Positions 42,903 to 52,421 of a DNA stretch of 64,000 bases are shown piece after piece. The DNA is taken from the NCBI RefSeq assembly GCF_900220995.1, contig NZ_OBQF01000003.1:1-64000 (forward strand). Reading direction: 5' to 3'. The stretch comes from Salinicoccus kekensis. Lineage in GTDB: Bacteria; Bacillota; Bacilli; Staphylococcales; Salinicoccaceae. The position numbers and the translations under genes were made by a program. The notes beneath the pieces are model-generated. The model had not been told where the DNA came from, searched no databases, and saw only the letters and a program-made list of their open reading frames with translations. The stretch's first letter is position 1; the number at the start of each line of letters is the position of its first letter.

Positions 42903-43982
42903 TTATATTTCCTGATCCTTCTTTTCCATGATTTCATTATAGGATTCCAGATAGACCTTTTCCGAATCGGATGCCCTTTCCATTGAATTCATGGCCCTGT
43001 GCCAGAATGGGTAAATGGCGTCAGGAGCGGTCAAGTCGTGGATCTGACGGGCTTCCTCCCCGGTGAGTTTCAGGTTGTAGGACGCAACATTTTCGCGCCA
43101 CTGCTCCATATTGCGTGCACCGATGATGACGGAGTCGACATTCGGCCTCTCCCGGACCCATGCGAGCACGACCTGGGGCACAGTGGCGCCGTGACTTGCC
43201 GCAATATCCTTGAGCAGGTCGACGAGGTCGAATAACAGTGCCTTATCTTTGATGTAGGGCTCTGCCCATCCTTCACCCTGGCGCGTACCCGGCGGTGCTT
43301 TCTGGTCCCTCGAGATTTTGCCTGTAAGCAAACCTTCGCCGAGCGGCGACCAGATCGTATTGCCTATCCCGAGCTCATGGCCGGCCGGCAGCAGTTCGTA
43401 TTCCGCTTCCCGTGCTTCCGGCGTATAGTAGAGCTGATGGGCCGCCGGAGGCACCAAACCGTTTTCTGCGGCGTACGTATGGGTTTTGCCCAGCTGCCAG
43501 CCGCTGTAGTTTGAAACGCCCCAGTGGCGGATCTTCCCTTTTCTGATCAGGTCGTTCATCGCCTGCACGGTTTCAGCGACGGGCACCTGGCCGTCCCATG
43601 TATGAACGTAATACAGATCGAGATAATCCGTGCCCAGTCTCTGAAGTGTCCTGTCGATCGATGCTTCGATGTTGATGCGTGTTGCCCCGACGTCGTTCGG
43701 GTTGTCGGAGAGCCGGAATCCCGTCTTGCTCGCGATCGTCATCTCCTGACGTTTATCCCGGACCGCCCTGCCGAGCACTTTTTCCGCATCTCCCGTGGCA
43801 TACAGGTTTGCCGTGTCGAAATGGTTGATGCCCTGGTCGAGGGCGTAATCCACCATCTCATCCGCCGTCTCCTGTGACATGCCGCCCGCAGCTTCGAAGC
43901 CATTTGTGCCGCTGAACGGTATGGTGCCGAGGGCATATTTTGAAACATTCAGCCCCGAGTCACCCAGTAATGTATAATCCAT
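42903..43982 (-). CDS. Aldo/keto reductase
   Basis: 359 residues. The barrel carries the catalytic tetrad: Asp in HFDTANLY, the Tyr of the same segment, Lys in IASKTG and His in LYYVHTWDG. NADPH-binding sequences IIGARNMEQWRENV near the C-terminus are typical of the AKR11/AKR12 types. It reduces aldehydes or ketones of unknown identity. It lies 45 bases downstream of a cystathionine synthase/lyase gene on the same strand, so the two may form an operon; no terminator separates them. Confidence 0.88.
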   Translation of the reverse strand: MDYTLLGDSGLNVSKYALGTIPFSGTNGFEAAGGMSQETADEMVDYALDQGINHFDTANLYATGDAEKVLGRAVRDKRQEMTIASKTGFRLSDNPNDVGATRINIEASIDRTLQRLGTDYLDLYYVHTWDGQVPVAETVQAMNDLIRKGKIRHWGVSNYSGWQLGKTHTYAAENGLVPPAAHQLYYTPEAREAEYELLPAGHELGIGNTIWSPLGEGLLTGKISRDQKAPPGTRQGEGWAEPYIKDKALLFDLVDLLKDIAASHGATVPQVVLAWVRERPNVDSVIIGARNMEQWRENVASYNLKLTGEEARQIHDLTAPDAIYPFWHRAMNSMERASDSEKVYLESYNEIMEKKDQEI

Positions 43983-44027
43983 CTTTCATCCCTCCATTAC
44001 ATGGGTTTTTCCCGCAGCACCGGAGTT

Positions 44028-45167
44028 CTAAACCGTGATATGGCCGAGTGCCTGATCAAGATCCTCTTTTAGATCCTCCACATGTTCAAGTCCGACTGAG
44101 AGGCGCAGCAGGTTATCCGGTGCCTTCGTCAATTCTTTCTCGACCGAGGCCCGGTGCTCAATGTAAGTGTGCGTACCGCCGAGGCTCGTCGCCTGTGTGA
44201 TGAGGCCGACGGTGTTCGCCACCTTCAAAGCCTCCGCGGCGCCACCCTTCACCTGGAAGGACAGCAGGCCGCCGAAGCCGCTCATCTGACGGGCGGCGAT
44301 TTCATGTCCCGGGTGATTTTTGAGCCCCGGATAATAAACTTCTTCAACTTTCTCATGGGTTGCGAGAAAGTCTGCGATTGCTGCGGCACTCGTGCACTGC
44401 ATATTAAGTCTTGCAGATAACGACTGCACACCGCGGAGCGCAAGCCAGCAGTCGAATGATGACGGTACCGCCCCTTTCGCATGCTGGGCAGTCCGGAGGT
44501 TTTTAAGCATCTCACTGTCCTCTTTCGCTATGACCGCACCGAGCAGCAGGTCACTGTGGCCGCCGATGTACTTGGTCACGGAATGGAGTGAGAAGTCCAC
44601 ACCGAGGGAAAGCGGCTGCTGGAGCATCGGTGTCGCGGCGGTATTGTCGATCACCGAATAGGCGCCGGCAGCCTTTGCGATTCCGGCCACGGCTTCTATA
44701 TCGATGATTTTGATCTGCGGGTTTGACGGGGATTCCATCCAGATGAGGCCCGTCTCTGCGCTTTCAACCGTATTCTTCACTTCATCAAGGTTTGTCATGT
44801 CGACCGTGACGATATCATATCTTCTGCCGATATCCGTCTCCATCAGCAATGTGCGGACACCGAAATACATATCGTCCGCCATGACGATCCGTTTCGGCTG
44901 ATCTTCAGGCAATGCCTCGATCACCGATGTTATGGCCGCCATGCCTGAAGCATAAGTCACACAGTCATGCCCATTTTCAAGTTCAGTCAGGCACTGTTCC
45001 AGTGAACGGCGGTTCGGGTTGTCCCCCCTCGAGTACATGAATCCATCGGTATATGAACCGTCTTCCGACCGCTCATATGTCGTCGAGAGGTGGATTGGTG
45101 TGGTCACAGCCCCCGTGACCGGGTCAATTCCGCGTCCGGCGTGGACGGCTTTCGTTTCAAAACGCAT
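44028..45167 (-). CDS. Cystathionine gamma-synthase/lyase family PLP enzyme
   Basis: 379 residues of the Cys/Met metabolism PLP family. FMYSRGDNPNRRSLEQCL near 43-60, YASGMAAI and DNTAATP are family motifs. The PLP lysine is Lys199 in HSVTKYIGGHSD. TQATSLGGTHTYIEHRAS near the C-terminus closes the active site. It may form or cleave cystathionine, or act as methionine gamma-lyase; these cannot be separated by motif alone. No T-box or SAM riboswitch was seen upstream, so it is not obviously under methionine control. Confidence 0.87.
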   Translation of the reverse strand: MRFETKAVHAGRGIDPVTGAVTTPIHLSTTYERSEDGSYTDGFMYSRGDNPNRRSLEQCLTELENGHDCVTYASGMAAITSVIEALPEDQPKRIVMADDMYFGVRTLLMETDIGRRYDIVTVDMTNLDEVKNTVESAETGLIWMESPSNPQIKIIDIEAVAGIAKAAGAYSVIDNTAATPMLQQPLSLGVDFSLHSVTKYIGGHSDLLLGAVIAKEDSEMLKNLRTAQHAKGAVPSSFDCWLALRGVQSLSARLNMQCTSAAAIADFLATHEKVEEVYYPGLKNHPGHEIAARQMSGFGGLLSFQVKGGAAEALKVANTVGLITQATSLGGTHTYIEHRASVEKELTKAPDNLLRLSVGLEHVEDLKEDLDQALGHITV

Positions 45168-45237
45168 AAATATCCCTCATTTTTCATAATATAAAACCAT
45201 TATATATTTTATTGACAGAGTAATCATTAAATTCAAT

Positions 45238-45263
45238 AAAAAGAGCCCTGAAAAGGCCCTTTT
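45238..45263 (-). terminator. Terminator of the MBL hydrolase gene
   Basis: On the minus strand AAAGGGCC and GGCTCTTT pair with one wobble, followed by TTTTTATT. It separates the hydrolase from the cystathionine enzyme gene. Confidence 0.72.
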
Positions 45264-45288
45264 GCGTTCCCTAAAAATCATCAGCCGG

Positions 45289-46023
45289 TCAAATATTGAA
45301 GACCATCCCGGCCTCCGCCAGCCTGATATCCTTGCCTCCCTGCTGGACGGCGCTGTCGAGCAGTGCTTCCAGCGCCCCCCGGTGCGGCAGGTTCGTCAGC
45401 ACGGTGAGGGCCGCGTCGGTCTTTTCCGCAAGCCGGCCCGCCTCCGCTGCGTTCATGTGCCCGTCGGTCCGTGCATCAAATCCTTCGTAATAGCTGCAGT
45501 CGGTGAAGAGCAGGTCGGCACCGAATGCAAAACGTACAAGACCCGAATTATAGCTCGAGTCTGAAGTGTAGACGAAGACCGCCCCTGTATCATCCGTCAC
45601 TTTGACCGCATAAGTTTCCACTGGGTGTGCATTGCGGTGGAACTCGAACTTCAGCGGCCCGATCTGGAATTTGCTGTCGGGTTTGATCGGATGGAATTTG
45701 CTGTGCCTTGCACGCCTCATCAGCCTGACCGGATCCCCGGCCCCCGGCCCGTACAGGTTGAGGTGCCTCTTGCGGTGCTTGAAGCGCCTTGCCAGCCGTC
45801 GCGCCTGCATGAAAGCTTCCAGGTCCCCTGCGTGGTCATAGTGGTAATGTGTCAGGATGAGATGGTGAAGGTCATGAATACTGATATAGTCCTGGACATG
45901 GGCCGCAACACCGCTGCCGGCATCAATCAGCACGGTGACCTCATCTTTTTGGACCAGATAGCCTGAAGATGGCTCATTATTTTTAGGGAAGCTGCTCCAC
46001 ATGCCTACAATAGTGACTTTCAT
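45289..46023 (-). CDS. MBL-fold metallo-hydrolase, YhfI/RNase Z-like
   Basis: 244 residues. Metal-binding LTHYHYDHAGD at about 58-68 and later Asp and His ligands (TSDSSYNSG, LTNLPHRG). It starts VTIVGMWSSFPKNNEPSSGYL, as in YhfI-type hydrolases related to RNase Z but without the long exosite. Probably hydrolyses a phosphodiester or a small ester; substrate unknown. The start has GGGGGTGAA upstream. Confidence 0.85.
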   Translation of the reverse strand: MKVTIVGMWSSFPKNNEPSSGYLVQKDEVTVLIDAGSGVAAHVQDYISIHDLHHLILTHYHYDHAGDLEAFMQARRLARRFKHRKRHLNLYGPGAGDPVRLMRRARHSKFHPIKPDSKFQIGPLKFEFHRNAHPVETYAVKVTDDTGAVFVYTSDSSYNSGLVRFAFGADLLFTDCSYYEGFDARTDGHMNAAEAGRLAEKTDAALTVLTNLPHRGALEALLDSAVQQGGKDIRLAEAGMVFNI

Positions 46024-46107
46024 GATTTCACCCCCGGAGCCATTTCTTATCTATACCCCCATGAATGTTTAAACAAGCGGATGAATGCATAATTATATAT
46101 GTGCATT

Positions 46108-46141
46108 TAAAAAAATCCCCCTGCAGATGATGTGCAGGGGG
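46108..46141 (-). terminator. Terminator of the RND pump gene
   Basis: CCCCCTGCA and TGCAGGGGG form a 9-bp GC-rich stem with a 7-base loop; the minus strand continues ATTTTTTT. Confidence 0.92.
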
Positions 46142-46163
46142 TCATGATTCAGTTTTAAGATTT

Positions 46164-49100
46164 TTATTTATCCGACCGGTCGTTCTTCATCTTATCGATC
46201 AGTTTCTGCATTTCTTCGATGTAATCTTCGCGGGACGGTTCCTCATCATATTCCCTGATTTCAGGCGCGTCCTCATCCGGCTCTCTATAGTCGTACTCAT
46301 CTGCCGGATTTTCCTGCTGTTCTTCTTTACGCTTATTCTCATCGATTTCCTTCTGGGTGATGACCTGCCCGTCCGGCGTCACATACTTTTTATGCATGTT
46401 CCGGGTTTCCTTATCGATGTAGCTGTAGAAGACTGGTATGACGAAGAGTGTGAAGATCGTGCTGCTCACAAGGCCGCCGATCACGACCGTACCCATCGGT
46501 GCAATCATGTCCCCGCCTTCCCCGAGGCCGAGTGCAAGCGGGAGCATGCCGAGTGCCGTGGTGAGTGCGGTGATGACGATCGGCCTGAAGCGGTGCTGCA
46601 CACTCAGTTCAAGAGCTTCCAGCGTACCCATGCCTTTTTCCTTCTGCTGGTTGGTGTAATCCACAAGCAGTATCGAGTTGTTGACCACGATGCCGAGCAG
46701 CAGGATGATACCGACGAAAGCGACGACACTCAATGGACTGTTCGTGATGAACAGTGCAGCCATCACACCGATGATGCTGAGCGGCATGGCGATGATGACG
46801 ATGAACGGGTGCCTGAATGATTCAAACTGCGCCACCATCACAAGGTATATGAATATGATCCCAAGGATCAGGGCGAGAAGCATCTGCGGCATGGCATCCA
46901 TGAGCATTTCGAGATCCCCGCCGATCGAGTGGGAGGTTTCATCACTGAAGTCCGCACCGGCGATGATGTCTTCGACATGACTGCCGGCCTGGTCGAGTGA
47001 CATGGATGAAGAATAACTCACCAGCAGTTCACTTGTCTGCTCACCTTCATTACGGTTGATGACCGGAAGGATTTCCGCTTCTTCAAAATCTGCCACTTCG
47101 CTGATCGCGATGTATTCTCCTTCACTGTTCGGTATTTCAATGTCCTCGAAATTTTCAAGGCTTTCATGGAATTCTGCGGGATACTTCACATTGATGGACA
47201 GGTAATCCCCGCCCGTTTCGACAGTGGAAGCAAGGACGCCGTTTGATGCATCGTAAAGGGCAGAGCCGATTTCAGCGGGCTGAAGGCCGTTCTCCCTTGC
47301 CGCCTGCCTGTCGACTGCGACCTGCATCTCTTCGACCATATCTTCGCGGCTGGAGGAGACACTGTCTATATCTGCATCGTCTTCCAATTCAGTGATGATG
47401 GTCTCTTCCGATTCAACGAGGCGATCGGGATTGTCGTCTGCAATATTGAGCGTCAATGTGTTCGGTTCGGAACCCATCCCTGTCTGGGACATCGGGCTTA
47501 CATTGATTTCAGCCGACTCATCCAGAGCCTCGATGTCGTCCTCGATGCTGTCGACGAATTCATTTGTCGTGATGCTGCGGTCCCCTGCACTGACGAGTGT
47601 TGCAGTGATCATGGCTCTGTGCGGTTCTTCAGTCATGGACATCATCTGCTGGGAGCCGACATTGCTCAGGTAAATATCCACCTCATCGTGGCCTGCGAGT
47701 TCCTCCTCGATATCTTCAACGAGTTCGAGGGTTTCGGAGTAGATCGTCCCCTGCTCTTTTTCGACTTCGATGGTCAAAGCACCTTCATCGCTCTCGGGCA
47801 TCAATGTGAGCCCTTTGACATATATGCCGGCGATTCCGATGACGAGGAGCAGTGCAGTGACGAGCAAAACGATCAGGCGGTGCCTGAGCGTCCAGCGTGA
47901 GAGTCTCCCGAGTAATTTCATATAAGGTCTTTCGCTTCTTGCTTTTTCCAGATTTTCCTTCGGTGCAGTCAGCACACGGCTTGCGATCATCGGCACGACG
48001 GTCAGTGCGACGAAGAGCGATGCGAATAAACTGAACACCACCGTGATGGCGAGCGGGGTGAACAACTGCCCGACCAGACCGGTGACGAACACGACGGGAA
48101 CGAATACGGCACCTGTAGTGAGGGTCGCTGCAGTGATTGCGGTTGCGACCTCTTTCGTCCCGTCACCCGCAGCCTTCCTTGGTGACTTGCCCATCGACAG
48201 ATGGCGGTATATGTTCTCAATGACGACGACCGAGTTGTCGATGAGCAGTCCGATGCCGAGGGCGAGGCCCCCGAGCGTCATGAGGTTGATGCTGATATCG
48301 GTAAAGAACAAGAGTGCAAATGTCGTGATCACTGAAAACGGGATGGCCAGACCGATGATCAGAGGTGCCTTCAGGTTCCTCAGGAAAGCGAACAGGACGG
48401 CCATCGCGAGCACCGCCCCGAGGATCAGGGAGGTGAAGACGCTGTTGATCGCGATGTCTATGAATTCACCTTCATCATATAAGGTCTCGACTCTCAGATT
48501 GCTGAATTCATCTTCGGCGAGCTTTTCATCCAGAATATCATTGAATTCATTATTCACACTCGATGCGTTCGCATCGGAGGAAAGCATCACATCGACGGAT
48601 AAGGCATCTTCCTGGTTCAGCCTTGTGATGATGTTGTTGTCCTCCTCACCGATGGAGACATCAGCGACATCGGAAACAGCAAGTGACTCCCCGTCCGGCA
48701 GGTCGGTGATGACGAGCGCCTCGAGTTCTTCGACCCCGTCGATATTGCTGACCGTCCGGGTGGAGATCGCCTGACCTTCTTCCTCATCTATGATTGTGGT
48801 GTTGGGTATCGTGACATTATTGGCTTCGATGATCCCGGCGATATCGTTTTGCGAAAGGCCGAATTCAGAAAGTGCGTCAATATCGAGGTTCACCTGGACT
48901 TCTTCAGTGACCGAGCCGTTCTCTGTAATGGATGCGACGCCTTCTATATTTTCCAGTTCGGAAATGAGATCTTCGACCTGGTCCTGGTAGTCGACGACGT
49001 CTTCACCGGCCGAGGTCACTGCCATCTGGATGCTCGGCAGCATGGAGATGTCGAATTCGAGGAACACCGGATCCCCGGCCTGCTCCGGAAGGTCGACCCC

Positions 49101-49439
49101 GTCAAGTGCACGGGTGATGTCACTTTCGACTTCATCGATGGTCATGTCATAACCGAATTCCATGATGATGACGGAGGAATTTTCCTGCGACTGTGATGAT
49201 ATGTTCGTGAGTCCGCTGAGGGATGAAAGCTCCGATTCGATCGGCACGGTGACATCATCCATCACTTCTTCAGGCCCTGCGCCCTGGTATGTAGTCGCGA
49301 CAGCCGCAACTGGCGGATTGATGTTCGGCATGAGCTGCAGCGGGAGCTGTGTGAACGAGACGGCCCCGATCAGCAGAAGGATGATCATGACGACGATTGT
49401 AAATTTAGGACGTTTTATGGAAAAATCCGATAGTTTCAA
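46164..49439 (-). CDS. RND-family efflux permease (SwrC/YerP-like)
   Basis: 1091 residues, start TTG 49439, set by GGAGAG eight bases upstream. Twelve membrane segments in the RND arrangement: TM1 at about 12-30, a large extracellular loop, TM2-6 about 340-500, second loop, TM8-12 about 870-1030. GLLIDNSVVVIENIYRHL holds the TM4 charged pair region and GIVVNNSILLVDYTNQ its TM10 partner. The C-terminus has an acidic, disordered tail. There is no adaptor gene nearby, in line with Gram-positive RND pumps such as SwrC, which exports surfactin. Divergent from a TetR gene that probably regulates it. Confidence 0.9.
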   Translation of the reverse strand: MKLSDFSIKRPKFTIVVMIILLLIGAVSFTQLPLQLMPNINPPVAAVATTYQGAGPEEVMDDVTVPIESELSSLSGLTNISSQSQENSSVIIMEFGYDMTIDEVESDITRALDGVDLPEQAGDPVFLEFDISMLPSIQMAVTSAGEDVVDYQDQVEDLISELENIEGVASITENGSVTEEVQVNLDIDALSEFGLSQNDIAGIIEANNVTIPNTTIIDEEEGQAISTRTVSNIDGVEELEALVITDLPDGESLAVSDVADVSIGEEDNNIITRLNQEDALSVDVMLSSDANASSVNNEFNDILDEKLAEDEFSNLRVETLYDEGEFIDIAINSVFTSLILGAVLAMAVLFAFLRNLKAPLIIGLAIPFSVITTFALLFFTDISINLMTLGGLALGIGLLIDNSVVVIENIYRHLSMGKSPRKAAGDGTKEVATAITAATLTTGAVFVPVVFVTGLVGQLFTPLAITVVFSLFASLFVALTVVPMIASRVLTAPKENLEKARSERPYMKLLGRLSRWTLRHRLIVLLVTALLLVIGIAGIYVKGLTLMPESDEGALTIEVEKEQGTIYSETLELVEDIEEELAGHDEVDIYLSNVGSQQMMSMTEEPHRAMITATLVSAGDRSITTNEFVDSIEDDIEALDESAEINVSPMSQTGMGSEPNTLTLNIADDNPDRLVESEETIITELEDDADIDSVSSSREDMVEEMQVAVDRQAARENGLQPAEIGSALYDASNGVLASTVETGGDYLSINVKYPAEFHESLENFEDIEIPNSEGEYIAISEVADFEEAEILPVINRNEGEQTSELLVSYSSSMSLDQAGSHVEDIIAGADFSDETSHSIGGDLEMLMDAMPQMLLALILGIIFIYLVMVAQFESFRHPFIVIIAMPLSIIGVMAALFITNSPLSVVAFVGIILLLGIVVNNSILLVDYTNQQKEKGMGTLEALELSVQHRFRPIVITALTTALGMLPLALGLGEGGDMIAPMGTVVIGGLVSSTIFTLFVIPVFYSYIDKETRNMHKKYVTPDGQVITQKEIDENKRKEEQQENPADEYDYREPDEDAPEIREYDEEPSREDYIEEMQKLIDKMKNDRSDK

Positions 49440-49490
49440 ACTGTTTTCTCTCCTTGAATAAATACAGTAGTTTATTTTAAGTGTAACCCG

Positions 49491-49502
49491 ACAACGTGTT
49501 GT
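49491..49502. promoter_or_regulatory. Candidate TetR operator of the RND pump
   Basis: ACAACGTGTTGT is a perfect 12-base palindrome in the divergent region between the RND permease and TetR genes, about 50 bases before the permease start. Position supports repressor binding. Confidence 0.5.
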
Positions 49503-49579
49503 ACAATGTTAAATGATAAATGTAATGAGAGAATCTTTCAATAAACAATATTCGGGATAATGTCGGAAGGAGCAGAGTT

Positions 49580-50170
49580 ATGTCCAAAATGAGTCAGACT
49601 GAAGTGACAAGGAGCAATCTGATGGAAGCGTTCTGGGAGCTGTATAAAGAAAAACCACTCGCCAAAATGACGGTGAGGGAGATCACGGACAGGGCCGGTT
49701 ACAACCGGGGGACGTTCTATGCCTACTTCGCCGATGTCTACGAAATCCAAAAAGTATTCAAAAAGTCGCTGATTCCTGAAAAGGATATGATCATCGGGCA
49801 TCTGAGGCACCTTGATAAAGATGATGCAGGGGTGTTTGAATCCTTTGATAAGACGAATGCGTATATAAGGGCAAACTGGGAGAAGATTGCGGTGATGATC
49901 GGGCCGGAAGGTGACCCGAGTTTCGTGTACGAGTTCAGGAGTGAGATCAGGAAAATCATAATGGGTTATGTCGAAGAAATCGGCATCAGGGAACCGGAGA
50001 AGTTCGAGTACATCATCGAGTATCAGATATCGGCCCATATCAGTGTCTTCCAGCTGTGGATCGAAAGATGCGGCGAGCCGGATGAGAAGAAATTGGCCGC
50101 GATGATGGAGGAAGTATCGAATAAAGGTGCAAAGACATTGATGGCAGCCATGCTGAATGACAGGACGTAA
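49580..50170 (+). CDS. TetR/AcrR family regulator of the RND pump
   Basis: 196 residues. DNA-binding domain about 8-55 (MTVREITDRAGYNRGTFYAYFA). The C-terminal helical domain would bind a pump substrate. It is divergent from the RND permease, the standard layout of a local repressor and efflux gene. GGAAGGAG precedes the ATG. It is only distantly similar to the two paired TetR paralogues at 2.4 and 9.7 kb. Confidence 0.86.
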   Translation: MSKMSQTEVTRSNLMEAFWELYKEKPLAKMTVREITDRAGYNRGTFYAYFADVYEIQKVFKKSLIPEKDMIIGHLRHLDKDDAGVFESFDKTNAYIRANWEKIAVMIGPEGDPSFVYEFRSEIRKIIMGYVEEIGIREPEKFEYIIEYQISAHISVFQLWIERCGEPDEKKLAAMMEEVSNKGAKTLMAAMLNDRT

Positions 50171-50190
50171 AAAAACCGCCCCCTTATCGG
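50169..50190 (-). terminator. Terminator of the Old Yellow Enzyme gene
   Basis: On the minus strand CCGTCCCC and GGGGGCGG pair around GATAA, followed by TTTTTTTAC. Converges with the TetR stop. Confidence 0.75.
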
Positions 50191-50206
50191 GGACGGCCGG
50201 TCCTGT

Positions 50207-51352
50207 TTACCGTGACTGCTGTCTGCTGCGGACTCTTGGGAGGGGATAGAAGCCGTCATGAAGCTGCTCCCACAACCTTTCAGGCAGCTCGTATCTGTCT
50301 TCCCGCTCCGGATCGAACATATTATTGACTGTGCTTTCCCGGCCGGCCTGGATTTTGCCGACGAAGTTATGATCGAGCAGCAGTGCCCTGCCGAGGCCGA
50401 TCAGTTCAATATTGCCGCCCTCGATGGCATCAAGCGCCTGATCGGCTGTAAAGACCGAACCGATGCCGATCAGCGGCATGCGGCCGCCGATCCATTCATG
50501 GAGCAGTGCGATGCGCTCTGTCCCCGCGTATTTTCCTGTGCGTGTCTTCGAATGCACTTCACCGAGGGATGCATGCAGGTAATCCAGCGGTTTTTCAATC
50601 AGTTTTTCAATGAGTATCTTTGTGATTTCCATATCGATGCCCGGCGTCTCGGCTTCTTCGGGTGAAAACCTGTACCCGATGATGAAATCTTCACCGGCAT
50701 GTTCCGCTTTTGCCTTCAGCACCTCATCGGTCACCGCCAGTGCAAATGAATAGCGATTTTCCCCCCACTTGTCCGTACGCCTGTTGAAATGGGGAGAGAC
50801 GAACTGATGGATGATATAACGGTTGGCACCGTGGATCTCGACGCCGTCAAAACCTGCTTCAATCGCCCTCCGCGTCGCTTCGCCGAAAGCTTTGATGGTT
50901 TCGACGATTTCATCCTCCGTCATTTCACGCGAATGATGCGGCTCCGTTTCATCGAAGCTCCGCGTCGTGATGGGGCTCGGCCCGGCGGAATCATAATCCG
51001 GCGTCAGCCTCGGCTGGGCCTGCACCCCGCCATGATGGATCTGCAGGATCGCTTTCGCCCCGTTTTTCTTCATCTCATCCGCCAGGTGCCTCAGACCTTC
51101 GATGTCCGAATCACGGACGACCGAGGGCTGTCCGGGGAAGGCTTTGCCGAGGTCCGTCACATTGGAAGCGGCTGAAATCGCCATTCCCACATCTTTGGAC
51201 CGTTTACCCATATATTCAATTTCCTCGATCGAGGCAGTGCCGTCCTCATTCGAAGAAATGTGGGTCAGCGGAGCAAGGACAAATCTGTTTTTAAGTTCTG
51301 CACCGTTCGGCAGCCGCAGCGTTTTGAACAGTGGTTTGTATTTCTCGTCCAT
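50207..51352 (-). CDS. NADH-dependent flavin oxidoreductase, Old Yellow Enzyme family
   Basis: 381 residues in one FMN barrel. LKNRFVLAPLTHISS at the start, ILQIHHGGVQAQP (substrate His pair), FDGVEIHGANRYIIHQFVSPHFNRR and GLGRALLLD are the family landmarks. OYE enzymes reduce activated alkenes, nitro compounds or nitrate esters with NAD(P)H. GAGGAGGAAG precedes the ATG. It is not in an operon. The neighbouring RND/TetR pair could hint at detoxification, but that link is only positional. Confidence 0.88.
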   Translation of the reverse strand: MDEKYKPLFKTLRLPNGAELKNRFVLAPLTHISSNEDGTASIEEIEYMGKRSKDVGMAISAASNVTDLGKAFPGQPSVVRDSDIEGLRHLADEMKKNGAKAILQIHHGGVQAQPRLTPDYDSAGPSPITTRSFDETEPHHSREMTEDEIVETIKAFGEATRRAIEAGFDGVEIHGANRYIIHQFVSPHFNRRTDKWGENRYSFALAVTDEVLKAKAEHAGEDFIIGYRFSPEEAETPGIDMEITKILIEKLIEKPLDYLHASLGEVHSKTRTGKYAGTERIALLHEWIGGRMPLIGIGSVFTADQALDAIEGGNIELIGLGRALLLDHNFVGKIQAGRESTVNNMFDPEREDRYELPERLWEQLHDGFYPLPRVRSRQQSR

Positions 51353-51433
51353 ATATATTCTTCCTCCTCATTGGATTTCATTATGCGCATATGGTCATGC
51401 TACCAATAAATACCCGAACCCCGGTCAAATATT

Positions 51434-51463
51434 CAAAAAGCACCCCTTCCCCGGAAAGGGGTG
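51434..51463 (-). terminator. Terminator of the betaine-binding protein gene
   Basis: CACCCCTT and AAGGGGTG form an 8-bp GC-rich stem; on the minus strand CTTTTTG follows. Confidence 0.85.
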
Positions 51464-51488
51464 AAGGAGTGCCGGTTGAAAATTCAAT

Positions 51489-52421
51489 TTAAGATGCGGG
51501 TTCGAGTTCCTCAATGGATTCGATATCCATGTACTCAGGTACGACGATACCGTTTCTCGTATCGGTCGAGTTGGGGCCGAGGTCTTCAAAGTCCCCTTCA
51601 TGCTCTTCATAGTGATGGCCCTGGGTCACAGGCAGCCATGGTGCGACTGTTGCATCAGCCTCACCGTTCGCGATGGCCTGGAAGACCACTGCCGGATCCA
51701 CGTCGGTGACGGTCACGTCATAACCGATTTCCTCAAGCACCGTGCGCACGACCTGTGCGGATGCCACTTCGGATTCCCACGCCATTGAAACCAGTTCAAA
51801 CGGCTCGCCGTCGACCGGTTCAATGTCTGCAACCCACTCGTCTACGGCATCCCGGTTGTTTTCCACCCAGTTTTCAGCGGCTTCCGGATAGGTGCTGTCT
51901 TCCCCGTCGTACATGACCTGCTCCATATCTTCAAGTTCCCAGTAGAAGCGGTCAAGCATCTGATATGCTTCTGGTTTATCCTCTTCAAGTCCAAGGCGGA
52001 CGATCGTATGTACATCTTCTGCATCTCCCATTGCACCTTCAGGGTCTTCCAGATATTTCAAATCGAACTCCACGAATTTATAGTGGGGCGACCAGCCGGT
52101 GACCAGAATGGGTTCTTCATTGTCAATCGCTTCCCTCAGCACTGTCATCATGCCGCCGGTGGAACTCTCTTCCAATGTCCAGCCGTCGAGATTGTCATAA
52201 GTGTCCAAAGTGTTGTGCGCAAGCTCAGTCAGCCCTGCACCTGGTTCAATCCCATAAATCGTGTGATCCACGGCCTCGCTGACATCCGCCGCTCCGCCGC
52301 CTTCAGCGTCATTCTCAGCCTCGCCTTCCCCGCCGTTGCCGCAGGCTGCCAGAACCAACATCAAGGCAAAAGCTGTGAACAAACCGAAAATCCTGAAATT
52401 TTTAATGATGAATCCCTCCAT
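51489..52421 (-). CDS. Glycine betaine/choline-type ABC substrate-binding lipoprotein (OpuAC/ProX family)
   Basis: 310 residues as drawn. Lipobox LAAC at about 24-27, acidic linker, then the OpuAC-type domain: IYGIEPGAGLTELAHNTLD, ILVTGWSPHYKFVEFDLKYLEDP (tryptophan of the quaternary-ammonium cage) and VAPWLPVTQGHHYE. It would bind glycine betaine or a relative for osmoprotection. No ABC ATPase or permease gene is adjacent, so it is an orphan. The start is unusual: GGAGG lies inside the first codons, and an ATT at 52406 has the ideal 8-base spacing, so the true start may be non-canonical. Confidence 0.87.
   Translation of the reverse strand: MEGFIIKNFRIFGLFTAFALMLVLAACGNGGEGEAENDAEGGGAADVSEAVDHTIYGIEPGAGLTELAHNTLDTYDNLDGWTLEESSTGGMMTVLREAIDNEEPILVTGWSPHYKFVEFDLKYLEDPEGAMGDAEDVHTIVRLGLEEDKPEAYQMLDRFYWELEDMEQVMYDGEDSTYPEAAENWVENNRDAVDEWVADIEPVDGEPFELVSMAWESEVASAQVVRTVLEEIGYDVTVTDVDPAVVFQAIANGEADATVAPWLPVTQGHHYEEHEGDFEDLGPNSTDTRNGIVVPEYMDIESIEELEPAS

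Noticed and set aside
45168-45288. Possible SAM riboswitch or T-box before the cystathionine enzyme gene
   Set aside because: The leader is short and AT-rich, with only the terminator of the upstream gene; no conserved riboswitch elements are visible.
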